Source: Streptomyces bikiniensis | GTDB taxonomy: Bacteria; Actinomycetota; Actinomycetes; Streptomycetales; Streptomycetaceae | Reading direction: 5' to 3' | DNA: 64,000 nt | Assembly: GCA_000716465.1 (NCBI GenBank) | Contig: JNWL01000025.1 | Coordinates: 19,619 to 83,618 of the forward strand | Part shown: in pieces, positions 38,853-47,901 of the stretch | Position numbering within the stretch: the first letter of the stretch is position 1 | Layout: the number at the start of each line of letters is the position of its first letter | Translations under genes and position numbers: made by a program | The notes under the pieces: model-generated | Database searches by the model: none | Seen by the model: only the letters and a program-made list of their open reading frames with translations | What the model was told of the DNA's origin: nothing

Positions 38853-40023
38853 GTGTCCGACACCCCCGCGAACGGCGTGGAGCGCCGACTGCCCACCGGT
38901 GAGGCCCGTGAGCTGCTCGCCCTGGCGTGCGACATCGCCCCGCGGGAGATCGCCCCGTCCGCCGCGGCCGAGGAGGCCGCCGGACGCTTCCCGCGCGAAC
39001 TGTTCGCCCTGTTCTCCCGCTCCGGACTCCTCGGACCGCCCCACGGCCCCGCGTACGGCGGGGGAGGCCAGCCGTACGAGGCGTACCTCCAGGTCCTGGA
39101 GGAGTTCGCCGCCGCCCGGCTCACCGTCGGCCTCGGCGTCAGCGTCCACACCCTCTCCTGCCACGCGCTCGCCGGCTTCGGCACCGAGGAGCAGCGGGCC
39201 GCACACCTGCCCGCGCTGCCGGGCGGCGGCCTCCTCGGCGCGTACTGCCTCTCCGAACCCTCCGCCGGGTCCGACGCGGCGGCGCTGCGGACCCGGGCCG
39301 TCCGCGACGGCGACGCGTGGACGACCGACGGCACCAAGGCGTGGATCACGCACGGCGGGATCGCCGACTTCCGCACGGTCATGGCCCGCACCGGCGGCCC
39401 GGGCGCGCGGCATCACGGCCTTCCTGGTCCCGGGGGACGCGCCGGGCCTGAACGCGGACCCGCCCGAGCGGAAGATGGGCATGGGCGGCTCGCCCACCGC
39501 GCAACTGCGCTTCGACGGCGTACGGGTCCCCGACGCGCGGCGGCTCGGCGGGGAGGGGCAGGGCTTCGCGATCGCGCTCGACGCCCTGGACTCGGGACGG
39601 CTCGGCATCGCCGCCTGCGCCGTCGGGCTCGCGCAGGCCGCCCTGGACGCGGCCGTCGGACACGCCCGGGAGCGACGCCGGTCCGGCCGGCCGATCGCCG
39701 ACTTCCAGGGGCTCCGCTTCCTCCTCGCCGACATGGCGACCCGGGTCGAGGCGGGCCGGGCGCTGTACCTGGAGGCGGCGCGGCTGCGCGACGGGGGGCG
39801 GCCCTTCGGCCGGTGCGCGGCGATGGCCAAGCTCTTCTGCACGGACGCCGCCGTGCGGGTCACGACGGACGCGGTGCAGGCGCTCGGCGGGTACGGCTGC
39901 ACGGCGGACTTCCCGGTGGAGCGCTTCCTGCGGGAGGCCGAGGTGCTCCAGATCGTCGAGGGAACCCATCAGATCCAGCGGGTGGTCATCGCCCGTCACC
40001 TGGTCGGACCAGAGTCCCGCTGA
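38853..40023 (+). pseudogene. Acyl-CoA dehydrogenase, frameshifted
   Basis: Homology runs from a GTG at 38853 in one frame (ELFALFSRSGLLG, GAYCLSEPSAGSDAAALRT, WITHGGIADFRTVMA) to about 39405, then continues in the +1 frame (ITAFLVPGDAPG, MGMGGSPTAQLRFDGVRVPD, VQALGGYGCTADFPVERFLR, IVEGTHQIQRVVIARHL) to 40023. Together they make a normal acyl-CoA dehydrogenase of about 390 residues. The break is in a GC-dinucleotide run at 39402-39411, where loss of two bases would explain the shift. It is either a real inactivating mutation or a sequencing error. Confidence 0.85.
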
Positions 40024-40444
40024 CCCGGACGGTCCGGTCCGCCCAGACGGGTCCCGCGGCGAGCCGGGTCCACTCCTGGTCGCGGTGGCCGGGCAGGGTG
40101 CGGCCCTGGCTCGCCCAGAGCGAGAGCACGTCCTGGTAGATGGGCGGGTGCGCCGGGACGGGGGCGGGGAGGGCCGCGGAGACCGGGGCCTGTGCCGAGA
40201 GCGGGACCGGGGCGGCGACCGGGACGGGGGTGGTGATCGTGACCGGCGGGTCGGCGGGGAGGGGCGGACTGACCGGCGCCGGCACGGGCGCGGGCACGGT
40301 CCCGGCCGCGGATCCGGGTGCCGGCGCGGACACGGTCATCGTCGTCGTCGGCGCCGCAGCCGGTTGAGGAACCGATTCTTCAATGCGCGGCTCGGCCTGC
40401 CGGTGCCGACCGTAACCGCTGGGCGTCGTGTGCAGCGTGGTCAT
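39986..40444 (-). CDS. Pro/Ala-rich hypothetical protein
   Basis: 152 residues. The first 95 are low-complexity Pro/Ala/Val sequence; the last 50 (PPIYQDVLSLWASQGRTLPG and following WTRLAA) look folded and conserved. No known domain. It overlaps the end of the acyl-CoA dehydrogenase gene on the other strand by 38 bases. The start is uncertain because the ribosome site is poor. Confidence 0.55.
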   Translation of the reverse strand: MTTLHTTPSGYGRHRQAEPRIEESVPQPAAAPTTTMTVSAPAPGSAAGTVPAPVPAPVSPPLPADPPVTITTPVPVAAPVPLSAQAPVSAALPAPVPAHPPIYQDVLSLWASQGRTLPGHRDQEWTRLAAGPVWADRTVRVSGTLVRPGDGR

Positions 40445-40547
40445 GCCCTGACCAACGCGCCCCGGCGGTCAGGGGTCACCGCCGAGCGCATTCGAGCGGC
40501 AGTTCGCCCGGTACCCGGGCGGTCCCGCTCCCCGCGCCGTCCGGTCT

Positions 40548-40575
40548 CCCGTACCGCGCCGTCACGCGGTACGGG
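40548..40575 (-). terminator. Hairpin after the gene at 40598-40966
   Basis: CCCGTACCGCG-N6-CGCGGTACGGG, perfect 11-bp arms, 23 bp past the stop codon. Confidence 0.75.
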
Positions 40576-40597
40576 AACGTCCGCCGGTGTCGCGGCC

Positions 40598-40966
40598 TCA
40601 GGCCGCGCGGCGCATCTGCGGCACCCGGATCGGGCGCGAGCCCGGGCCGCCGACGTGCGAGAAGGGCTGCGTGCGCCAGTCGAGTCCCTGGGGGAGCGTC
40701 AGGAGCAGCGCGGTGTCCTGCTCCTGGACCTCCAGGGTGTCGTCGGCGGCGGACGCCTCGGAGGCCGAGAGGCCCGTGCCCGGGCACACCGTGAGCACGA
40801 AGGGGTTCCACGGCGTCGGGCAGAGCGCGTGCTCCGGCAGCACGTCCTCGTCCGCGAGCAGCGCGATGGGCTGCACGCACTCCGGGCAGAGGACCCGGAA
40901 CATCTCAAAGGTGTCGTACGCGTCGAGCTCGTCGGACGTGTCGACCGAATCAACAGGCTCCTGCAT
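40598..40966 (-). CDS. Conserved actinobacterial hypothetical protein
   Basis: 122 residues from the ATG at 40966 with GGGGGAG upstream. The core is FRVLCPECVQPIALLADEDV with a CPEC pair, then LPEHALCPTPWNPFVLTVCP; the four Cys could bind zinc. The C-terminus is GPGSRPIRVPQMRRAA. Function unknown. It is divergent from an Lrp regulator, with a palindrome in the shared promoter region. Confidence 0.72.
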   Translation of the reverse strand: MQEPVDSVDTSDELDAYDTFEMFRVLCPECVQPIALLADEDVLPEHALCPTPWNPFVLTVCPGTGLSASEASAADDTLEVQEQDTALLLTLPQGLDWRTQPFSHVGGPGSRPIRVPQMRRAA

Positions 40967-41032
40967 GGAGAATCTCCCCCTCGGCTGGGTCGGCCGGATC
41001 TGTGCGGCCTTCGACCACAGCAAGCACTTCCC

Positions 41033-41048
41033 ATGCGGAACTCCGCAT
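41033..41048. promoter_or_regulatory. Palindrome in the divergent promoter of the second Lrp gene
   Basis: ATGCGGA-AC-TCCGCAT, perfect 7-bp arms, between the gene starts at 40966 and 41193. It probably binds the Lrp protein encoded at 41193. Confidence 0.5.
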
Positions 41049-41192
41049 AATCGTGAGGCGTCGCCCCGGGTCGGGCGCAAACCTGTGGTGTTCGTCACAT
41101 GCCCGTCGCAGGTGCCTCGTGACGGCGCATAGCGCCCCATACGGGTCGCCCCGGGCTGTGCCCCGCCCCCTCCGGAGCACTAGGGTCACCGC

Positions 41193-41633
41193 ATGGAGGA
41201 GCTGGATCGTCAGATCGTGGAGTTGCTCGTCAAGGACGGGCGCATGAGCTACACCGACCTGGGCAAGGCCACCGGCCTGTCCACGTCGGCCGTGCATCAG
41301 CGCGTCCGCCGACTGGAGCAGCGCGGTGTCATCCGCGGCTATGCCGCCGTCGTCGACCCGGAGGCCGTGGGCCTGCCGCTGACCGCCTTCATCTCGGTCA
41401 AACCCTTCGACCCCAGCGCCCCCGACGACACCCCCGACCGGCTCGCCGACATCCCCGAGATCGAGGCCTGCCACAGCGTCGCGGGCGACGAGAACTACAT
41501 CCTCAAGGTCCGGGTCGCCACCCCGCTGGAGCTGGAGCACCTGCTCAGCCGCATCCGCTCCCAGGCCGGCGTGTCCAGCCGCACGACGGTGGTCCTGTCC
41601 ACCCCGTACGAGGCCAGGCCCCCGCGCGTCTGA
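41193..41633 (+). CDS. Lrp/AsnC-family transcriptional regulator
   Basis: 146 residues. The helix-turn-helix MSYTDLGKATGLSTSAVHQR and RAM domain (IEACHSVAGDENYILKVRV) are complete. It differs clearly from the Lrp at 13043 and has its own upstream palindrome. Effector and targets unknown; the following amidohydrolase gene is 88 bp away and may be co-regulated. Confidence 0.9.
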   Translation: MEELDRQIVELLVKDGRMSYTDLGKATGLSTSAVHQRVRRLEQRGVIRGYAAVVDPEAVGLPLTAFISVKPFDPSAPDDTPDRLADIPEIEACHSVAGDENYILKVRVATPLELEHLLSRIRSQAGVSSRTTVVLSTPYEARPPRV

Positions 41634-41721
41634 CCCGCCGGCACCCGCCCCGGGGACCCGGCGCGACCCGTCGGGGGACCTGCCGGACAAACCGGGTCCC
41701 CCCAGGTCCTAGCCTGGAGCC

Positions 41722-43365
41722 ATGAGCGAGTCCATGCCTGCCGCGCCCTCCGGCGACCACCGCACCGTGCTGCTGCGCGGCGGAGAAGTCCACAGCCCCG
41801 CCGACCCCTTCGCCACCGCCATGGTGGTGGAGCGCGGGCACGTCGCCTGGGTCGGGTCGGAGGGGGCGGCCGACGCCTTCGCGTCCGGCGTGGACGAGGT
41901 GGTCGACCTGGAGGGCGCGCTCGTCACCCCGGCGTTCGTCGACGCGCACGTGCACACCACCGCCACCGGCTTCGCCCTCACCGGGCTCGACCTCTCCTCC
42001 GCCGCCTCGCTCGCCGAGGCGGCGGAGCGCATCCGGGCCCACGCCGCCGCCCGCCCCGGGGACCGCGTCCTCCTCGGCCACGGCTGGGACGCCTCCCGCT
42101 GGCCCGAGCGCCGCCCGCTCACCCGCGACGAGCTCGACGGCCTCACCGGCGGCCGCCCGCTCTACCTGACCCGGATCGACGTCCACTCGGCCGTCGTCAC
42201 CACCGCCATGCTCGACCTGGTGCCCGGCGTCCGGGACCTGGACGGCTTCCACGACGGCCTGCGGCCCCTCACCGGCGACGCCCACCACGCCGTGCGCGCC
42301 GCCGCCTTCGGCGCCGTGTCGGCGCGCCAGCGCACCGAGGCCCAGCGCGCCGCCCGCTCCCGGGCCGCCTCCCTCGGCATCGGCACCCTGCACGAGTGCG
42401 GCGGCCCGCGGATCTCCTCCGAGGAGGACTTCACCGGTCTGCTCGACCTCGCCCGCGAGGAGGCCGGACCCCGGGTCGTCGGCTACTGGGCCGACCTCGA
42501 CGTGGAGCGGGCGCGGGACCTCGGCGCGCTCGGCGCCGCCGGGGACCTGTTCGCCGACGGCTCCCTCGGCTCCCACACGGCCTGCCTCCACGAGCCGTAC
42601 GCCGACCACGCCGACACCGGTCACACCGGCGCCGCCCACCTGGACGCGGCCACCGTCGCCCTCCACGTCGTCGCCTGCACCGAGGCCGGGCTCCAGGCCG
42701 GCTTCCACGCCATCGGGGACGCCGCCGTCACCGCGGTCGTCGAGGGCTTCCGGGCCGCCGCCGACAAGCTGGGCCCCGCCCGGATCCGAGCCGCCCGGCA
42801 CCGCGTCGAGCACGTCGAGATGCTCACCCCCGAGACGATCGCCGCCTTCGCCGAGCTGGGCCTCACCGCCTCCGTCCAGCCCGCCTTCGACGCGCTCTGG
42901 GGCGGTGAGGAGGGCATGTACGCCGACCGGCTCGGCGCCGAGCGGGCCCGCACCCTCAACCCGTACGCGGCGCTGCTGCGCGCCGGCGTGCCGCTGGCCT
43001 TCGGCTCCGACAGCCCTGTCACGCCGCTCGACCCCTGGGGCACCGTCCGGGCCGCCGCCTTCCACCGCACCCCCGGGCACCGGATCTCCGCCCGCGCCGC
43101 CTTCACCGCCCACACCCGGGGCGGCTGGCGGGCCGTCGGCCGCGACGACGCCGGGACGCTGGTTCCCGGCGCCCCCGCCGACTACGCGGTCTGGCGCACC
43201 GAGGAGCTGGTCGTCCAGGCGCCCGACGACCGGGTCGCCCGCTGGTCCACCGACCCGCGCTCCGGCACGCCCGGCCTGCCCGACCTCTCGCCCGGCGCCG
43301 ACCTCCCCGTCTGCCTGCGCACGGTGGTGCACGGACGGACGGTGTTCGCGCGGCCGGGCGCGTGA
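41722..43365 (+). CDS. Amidohydrolase, YtcJ-like (Amidohydro_3)
   Basis: 547 residues. The metal-binding HxH is in FVDAHVHTTATG; later marks are LLGHGWDASRWPE, the His of AGFHAIGDAAVT, RVEHVEMLTPE and the metal Asp in AFGSDSPVTPLDPWG. It is probably a cytoplasmic zinc-dependent deacylase or amidase of unknown substrate. It precedes ppm1 in the same direction, as in S. coelicolor by my recollection. Confidence 0.88.
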   Translation: MSESMPAAPSGDHRTVLLRGGEVHSPADPFATAMVVERGHVAWVGSEGAADAFASGVDEVVDLEGALVTPAFVDAHVHTTATGFALTGLDLSSAASLAEAAERIRAHAAARPGDRVLLGHGWDASRWPERRPLTRDELDGLTGGRPLYLTRIDVHSAVVTTAMLDLVPGVRDLDGFHDGLRPLTGDAHHAVRAAAFGAVSARQRTEAQRAARSRAASLGIGTLHECGGPRISSEEDFTGLLDLAREEAGPRVVGYWADLDVERARDLGALGAAGDLFADGSLGSHTACLHEPYADHADTGHTGAAHLDAATVALHVVACTEAGLQAGFHAIGDAAVTAVVEGFRAAADKLGPARIRAARHRVEHVEMLTPETIAAFAELGLTASVQPAFDALWGGEEGMYADRLGAERARTLNPYAALLRAGVPLAFGSDSPVTPLDPWGTVRAAAFHRTPGHRISARAAFTAHTRGGWRAVGRDDAGTLVPGAPADYAVWRTEELVVQAPDDRVARWSTDPRSGTPGLPDLSPGADLPVCLRTVVHGRTVFARPGA

Positions 43366-43501
43366 CGCGCCCCCCGGCCGGGACCGCGCCGCCCGATCGG
43401 TACCGCGCCGCACGTCACCCGCCCCACCCGACCCGCCACGCCGGAGCATCCCGGGGACCTCGCTATGGTGGGGGCCTGTGTTTGCATCCGAAGGGGCAGT
43501 A

Positions 43502-44278
43502 GTGAACGACGGTGGCCAGAGGCGTTACGGCCCGCTCGGCAAGGCCTTGGTGATCATTCCGACCTACAACGAGGCGGACAACATCAAGCCGATCGTCGCG
43601 CGGGTGCGGGAAGCCGTACCCGACGCGCACGTTCTCGTCGCCGACGACAACAGCCCCGACGGCACGGGCAAGTTCGCGGACGAGATCGCCTCCGAGGACG
43701 ACCACGTGCACGTCCTGCACCGCAAGGGCAAGGAAGGGCTCGGCGCCGCCTACCTCGCCGGCTTCCGGTGGGGCATCGAGCACGGCTACGGCGTCCTGGT
43801 CGAGATGGACGCCGACGGCTCCCACCAGCCCGAGGAGCTGCCCCGGCTGCTCACCGCCCTCAAGGGCGCGGACCTGGTGCTCGGCTCCCGCTGGGTGCCG
43901 GGCGGCCGGATCGTGAACTGGCCGAAGTCCCGCGAGTTCATCTCCCGGGGCGGCAGCCTCTACTCGCGCGTGATGCTCGACGTGCCGATCCGCGACGTCA
44001 CCGGCGGCTACCGGGCCTTCCGCAAGGAGACCCTGGAGGGCCTGGGCCTGGACGACGTGGCCTCGGCCGGGTACTGCTTCCAGGTCGACCTGGCCCGGCG
44101 CGCGGTCGCCGCGGGCTACCACGTCGTGGAGGTCCCGATCACCTTCGTGGAGCGGGAGGTCGGCGACTCGAAGATGAGCCGCGACATCCTGGTCGAGGCG
44201 CTGTGGCGGGTCACCGGTTGGGGCCTGACGGCGCGCGCGGAGAAGGTCGGCAAGCGGCTGGGCCGCAAGCCCTCCTGA
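43502..44278 (+). CDS. ppm1: Polyprenol phosphate mannosyltransferase
   Basis: 258 residues, GTG start with AAGGGG upstream. GT2 motifs are VIIPTYNEADNIKPIV, LVADDNSPDGTGKFAD, the DxD in VEMDADGSHQPEEL and VTGGYRAFRKETL. It makes polyprenyl-phosphate-mannose from GDP-mannose, the donor for protein O-mannosylation in Streptomyces. There is no fused Lnt-like domain as in the mycobacterial protein and no membrane anchor. Ends 62 bp before fxsA. Confidence 0.93.
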   Translation: MNDGGQRRYGPLGKALVIIPTYNEADNIKPIVARVREAVPDAHVLVADDNSPDGTGKFADEIASEDDHVHVLHRKGKEGLGAAYLAGFRWGIEHGYGVLVEMDADGSHQPEELPRLLTALKGADLVLGSRWVPGGRIVNWPKSREFISRGGSLYSRVMLDVPIRDVTGGYRAFRKETLEGLGLDDVASAGYCFQVDLARRAVAAGYHVVEVPITFVEREVGDSKMSRDILVEALWRVTGWGLTARAEKVGKRLGRKPS

Positions 44279-44340
44279 CCCCGTCCGTACTGATCTTCCC
44301 TTTACGCCGTTCCGGCGGGGCTCCAGGCACACTGGGGACC

Positions 44341-44937
44341 ATGACGACCGGCGTACCGCCCTCCCCCGCCCCCAAGAAGCGCTCCCGCGCGCGTACGTTC
44401 CTCCCGCTCGGCCTCGCCGCCTGGCTGGTCCTGGAGATCTGGCTGCTCACCGTGGTAGCGGACGCGGCGGGCGGGCTGACCGTCCTCGCCCTGCTCGTCG
44501 GCGGTGCCGTGCTCGGCACCGTCGTCGTCAAGCGGGCCGGCCGGCGCGCCTTCCGCAACCTGACCTCGACCTTCCAGCAGGCCCAGGAGGCCGCCCGGAC
44601 CGGCGGGGTGCCCTCCGCGCCGGAGCGGACCGGCGCGGAGGACCGCAACGGCTTCCTGATGCTCGGCGGCCTGCTCCTGATCCTCCCCGGCCTGATCTCC
44701 GACGCGGCCGGCCTGCTCCTGCTGATCCCCCCGGTCCGCTCCTTCCTCGGCCGGTCCGCGGAGAGGGCGGTCGAGCGCCGGATGAGCGCCGCGACCCCCG
44801 GCAGCCTCCAGGACGCCTTCCAGCAGGCGCGCATCCACCGCCCGGACGGCAAGGTGGTCCAGGGCGAGGTCGTCCGCGAGGACGCCCCCCGCGGCCCGTA
44901 CCGGGCCGACGACTCCCGCCCGCCCCTGACGCCCTGA
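44341..44937 (+). CDS. fxsA: FxsA-family membrane protein
   Basis: 198 residues. Membrane segments at about 20-60 (FLPLGLAAWLVLEIWLLTVV) and 100-125 (GFLMLGGLLLILPGLISDAA) with the FxsA hallmark LILPGLISDAAGLLLLIPPVR. The C-terminal tail is polar and longer than in Escherichia coli FxsA, whose known effect is relief of phage T7 exclusion by F. Its role in actinomycetes is not known. Ends before a perfect 25-bp hairpin. Confidence 0.9.
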   Translation: MTTGVPPSPAPKKRSRARTFLPLGLAAWLVLEIWLLTVVADAAGGLTVLALLVGGAVLGTVVVKRAGRRAFRNLTSTFQQAQEAARTGGVPSAPERTGAEDRNGFLMLGGLLLILPGLISDAAGLLLLIPPVRSFLGRSAERAVERRMSAATPGSLQDAFQQARIHRPDGKVVQGEVVREDAPRGPYRADDSRPPLTP

Positions 44938-44977
44938 CCTCGGCGCCCCCTCGGGACTTCGGGGGGAGCCCGTACGA

Positions 44978-45031
44978 CAAACGCCGCGGGGCCCGGTACA
45001 CGTCTTCGTGTACCGGGCCCCGCGGCGTTTG
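44978..45031. terminator. Perfect 25-bp hairpin between fxsA and rbpA
   Basis: The left arm begins CAAACGCCGCGGGGCCCGGT, the loop is TCTT, and the right arm is fully complementary, flanked by A and T bases. It serves both convergent genes. Confidence 0.95.
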
Positions 45032-45047
45032 CCCGTCCGGCGGTCCG

Positions 45048-45422
45048 CTAGGCGGACTTGCGGCTGTCGCGCGGATGCACGGCGATGTTCATGGCGCCGG
45101 AGCGCAGGACGGCCAGCCTCTCGGCGAGGACCTCCTCCAGCTCCTCGCGGGTGCGCCGCTCCATGAGCATGTCCCAGTGCGTACGCGCAGGCTTGCCCTT
45201 CTTCTCCTCGGGACCGTCCCCGTCCACCAGAAGCGCCTGGCTTCCGCAGACCTTGCACTCCCACTCCGGCGGAATCTCCGCCTCCACCGAGAAGGGCATC
45301 TCGAAGCGATGTCCCTTCTCGCATGCGTACTCCACCGCCTGGCGCGGGGCCAGATCGATGCCGCGGTCGGTCTCGTAGCTCGTCACCACGAGGCGCGTGC
45401 CGCGAAGAGCTCGCTCACTCAT
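45048..45422 (-). CDS. rbpA: RNA polymerase-binding protein RbpA
   Basis: 124 residues. The N-terminus SERALRGTRLVVTSYETDRG and zinc-ribbon core (YACEKGHRFEMPF, WECKVCGSQALLVDG) are followed by the basic linker and the sigma-interaction helix THWDMLMERRTREELEEVLA. RbpA binds RNA polymerase with the principal sigma factor HrdB, stabilises open complexes and influences rifampicin tolerance. A sigma-R promoter lies upstream. Confidence 0.97.
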   Translation of the reverse strand: MSERALRGTRLVVTSYETDRGIDLAPRQAVEYACEKGHRFEMPFSVEAEIPPEWECKVCGSQALLVDGDGPEEKKGKPARTHWDMLMERRTREELEEVLAERLAVLRSGAMNIAVHPRDSRKSA

Positions 45423-45483
45423 GAATCGTGCCTCCCGGGCTTGTCGCCCACAGGACAGATGTCGCTGTCGTCGTTATCCGGTC

Positions 45484-45510
45484 AACGTCCGGTCGGCGGT
45501 AAAGATTCCC
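45484..45510 (-). promoter_or_regulatory. Sigma-R type promoter of rbpA
   Basis: Read on the minus strand: GGGAAT (45505-45510), 18 bp spacer, GTT (45484-45486), which fits the disulfide-stress sigma-R consensus GGGAAT-N18-GTT. It lies about 60-90 bp before the rbpA start. Thiol-stress control of rbpA by sigma-R is established in S. coelicolor. Confidence 0.88.
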
Positions 45511-45677
45511 GTGCCGGGTCATGCGTCGCCCGTCGTGCCGCCCCTTGTTGTACCCACCAGTGCCCGTTTTGTCACATCTGACGGCAGGTGTGACGTGGTG
45601 TCTTCACCAAAGCAGCACGCAGTAACGGTCCGCCTGGCAGGCCAAACGCGTACACTACCGCCCTTTCACCGCCACGT

Positions 45678-47048
45678 CTAAATACGCTCCGGCACCGGGT
45701 TTCCTGCGGCCTCGACCGCCCGCCGCACCGGCACCCTGGCGAGCAGCGCGAAGCCGACGGCGAAGAAGATCAACAGGGAGATGATGGCATCCCGGTAGCT
45801 TCCCGTCAGCTGATACGCGAGACCGAACACCAACGGACCCAGCCAGCTCAGCCCCCGGTCGCTCATCTCGTACGCCGAGAAGTACTCCGCCTCCTTGCCG
45901 CGCGGCACCAGGTGCGAGAACAGCGAGCGCGACAGGGCCTGGCTGCCGCCCAGGACCAGGCCGATCGCGGCCGCCAGGGAGTAGAAGAAGACGGGCGCGT
46001 CGGCCGGCAGGACGTAGGCGGCCGCCAGGATCAGGGTCCAGACCGCCAGCGAGGCCAGGATCGTCCGCTTGGCGCCGTACGACCGGGCGAGCCGCCCCAT
46101 GCCGAGCGCCCCCGCCACCGCGAGCACCTGCACGAGCAGGACCGCCGTGATGAGCGTCGTCTGGTCCAGGCCCAGCTCCTCGGAGCCGTACAGGGACGCC
46201 TGCGAGATCACCGTCTGCACGCCGTCGTTGTAGACCAGGTACGCGAGGAGGAAGGAGAGCGTCAGCGGGTGCCGGCGCATGTCCTTCAGGGTCGCCCGCA
46301 GCTGGCGCCAGCCGCTGCCGACCGCGCCCCCGCCGGCCCGCTCCCGGTCCTCCGGGGGGAGCCGCCGGTCCCGCAGCCGCCGCAGCGGCACGAGGGTGAA
46401 CGCGCCCCACCACACCCCGGCCGAGGCCAGACAGATCCGGACGGCCTCGCCCTCGGTGAGCCCGAAGGAGTCGTGGCCCGAGTACAGGACCAGGTTCAGG
46501 ACGAGGACCAGCGCGCCGGACGTGTAGCCGAAGGCCCAGCCGCGCGAGGAGACCGCGTCCCGCTCGTCCGGCTCCGAGATCTGCGGCAGATAGGCGTTGT
46601 AGAGCACCATCGAGACCGAGAGCGAGGCGTTCGCCGTGATCAGCAGGAAGGCGCCCAGGAGGTAGCGGTCGCCGTCCAGGAAGAACATCCCGGCCGTGGC
46701 GGTCGCCCCCAGGTACGCGGTCGCCGCGAGCAGCGGCTTCTTCCGGCCCGTGCGGTCGGCCGCCGCGCCCACCAGCGGCATCGCGACCACCGCGACCACG
46801 ATCGAGGCGGACACGGCGTACGCGAAGAGGGAGCCCGCCCGCACGGGCACGCCCAGCGGGTGGACGAACCCCTCCGGGTCGGCCGCCGCCCGCGCCACCG
46901 AGGTCAGGTACGGGCCGAGGAAGACGGTGAGCACGCTCGTCGAGTACACCGAGCACGCGAAGTCGTAGAAGTACCAGCCGCGCTGCTCGCGCCGCCGCTC
47001 GGCGGGGCCGGCGGTGTGCTCCTCCGGCCCGGTGGTGTCAGCGGTCAC
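45678..47048 (-). CDS. MFS transporter, UMF1/Atg22-like
   Basis: 456 residues, GTG start. About 12 membrane segments. The N-terminus RGWYFYDFACSVYSTSVLTV is the UMF1 family mark, with GAAADRTGRKKP in loop 2-3 and FLLAYLVYNDGVQTVI in mid protein. The family relates to yeast vacuolar amino acid effluxer Atg22; bacterial substrates are unknown. It lies 89 bp after the glycerophosphodiesterase gene on the same strand. Confidence 0.88.
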   Translation of the reverse strand: MTADTTGPEEHTAGPAERRREQRGWYFYDFACSVYSTSVLTVFLGPYLTSVARAAADPEGFVHPLGVPVRAGSLFAYAVSASIVVAVVAMPLVGAAADRTGRKKPLLAATAYLGATATAGMFFLDGDRYLLGAFLLITANASLSVSMVLYNAYLPQISEPDERDAVSSRGWAFGYTSGALVLVLNLVLYSGHDSFGLTEGEAVRICLASAGVWWGAFTLVPLRRLRDRRLPPEDRERAGGGAVGSGWRQLRATLKDMRRHPLTLSFLLAYLVYNDGVQTVISQASLYGSEELGLDQTTLITAVLLVQVLAVAGALGMGRLARSYGAKRTILASLAVWTLILAAAYVLPADAPVFFYSLAAAIGLVLGGSQALSRSLFSHLVPRGKEAEYFSAYEMSDRGLSWLGPLVFGLAYQLTGSYRDAIISLLIFFAVGFALLARVPVRRAVEAAGNPVPERI

Positions 47049-47136
47049 GGCCGTGCCCCCTCGTTCGTCCCCGTGGGCGCGTGCCCCTTGCGGTCCGTGT
47101 TCTCCCCGGTCCGTCCCGGGCCGCCCGGGAGCGCGC

Positions 47137-47901
47137 TCAGGTCCACGCGCCCCGCTCGGTCAGCACCGAGCGCAGCGTCTCCAGGTGATCGGTCATGATG
47201 CCATCCACCCCCAGGTCGAGGAGAGAGTTCATCCGGGCCGGATCGTTCACGGTCCACACGTGGACCTGGAGCCCGCGCGCGTGCGCCTCCCGGACGAACC
47301 GCCGGTCGACCACCGGGACCCCGCCCTGGCGCTCCGGGACCTGCGCCGCCACCGCCCCGGCCCGCAGCGCCGCCGGGATGCCCAGGGACCGCAGCCGCAG
47401 CCCGACCACTCCGCGCACCCCGTACGAGGTGGCGAGCCGCGGACCGGCCAGGCGCTGCGCCCGGGCCACCCGGGCCTCGGTGAAGGAGCCCACGCAGACC
47501 CGGTCCCAGGCGCCGGTCCTGCGGATCAGGTCGACCAGCGGGCCCAGGGCCGACTCCGCCTTGAGGTCCACGTTCCAGCGGGCCTCCGGGAACTCCTCCA
47601 GGAGGTCGGCAAAGAGCGGCAGCGGCTCCCGGCCCGCCACCCTGGCCTCGCGCACCGCCGCCCACGGCAGGTCGCGGATCCGGCCCGAGGCGTCCGTCAC
47701 CCGGTCCAGGGTCGCGTCGTGGAAGGCCACGAGCACCCCGTCGGACGTCGTGTGGACGTCGGTCTCGAAGTAGCGGTAGCCCGCCGCGGCGGCCCGGCGG
47801 AAGGCGGCCGCGGTGTTCTCCAGGCCGTTCGCCGTGCCGCCGCGGTGGGCGAACGGGAGGGGGGCGGGATGGTCGAGATAGGGGTGGCGTACGCGGGTCA
47901 C
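47137..47901 (-). CDS. Glycerophosphodiester phosphodiesterase
   Basis: 254 residues from a GTG; much longer open sequence upstream in this frame is only the reverse of other genes. GDPD motifs: FAHRGGTANGLENTAAAF, YFETDVHTTSDGVLVAFHD and WNVDLKAE. It hydrolyses glycerophosphodiesters to glycerol 3-phosphate and an alcohol. No signal peptide, so probably cytoplasmic. Its start overlaps the end of the YczE gene by 4 bases. Confidence 0.92.
   Translation of the reverse strand: MTRVRHPYLDHPAPLPFAHRGGTANGLENTAAAFRRAAAAGYRYFETDVHTTSDGVLVAFHDATLDRVTDASGRIRDLPWAAVREARVAGREPLPLFADLLEEFPEARWNVDLKAESALGPLVDLIRRTGAWDRVCVGSFTEARVARAQRLAGPRLATSYGVRGVVGLRLRSLGIPAALRAGAVAAQVPERQGGVPVVDRRFVREAHARGLQVHVWTVNDPARMNSLLDLGVDGIMTDHLETLRSVLTERGAWT

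Noticed and set aside
38760..40139. Two overlapping plus-strand frames as two separate genes
   Set aside because: Each carries only half of one acyl-CoA dehydrogenase; treated as one frameshifted gene.
45572..45593. TCACA-N12-TGTGA inverted repeat between rbpA and the MFS gene
   Set aside because: Looks superficially like a CRP site but order and spacing are wrong; no neighbouring signal supports a role.
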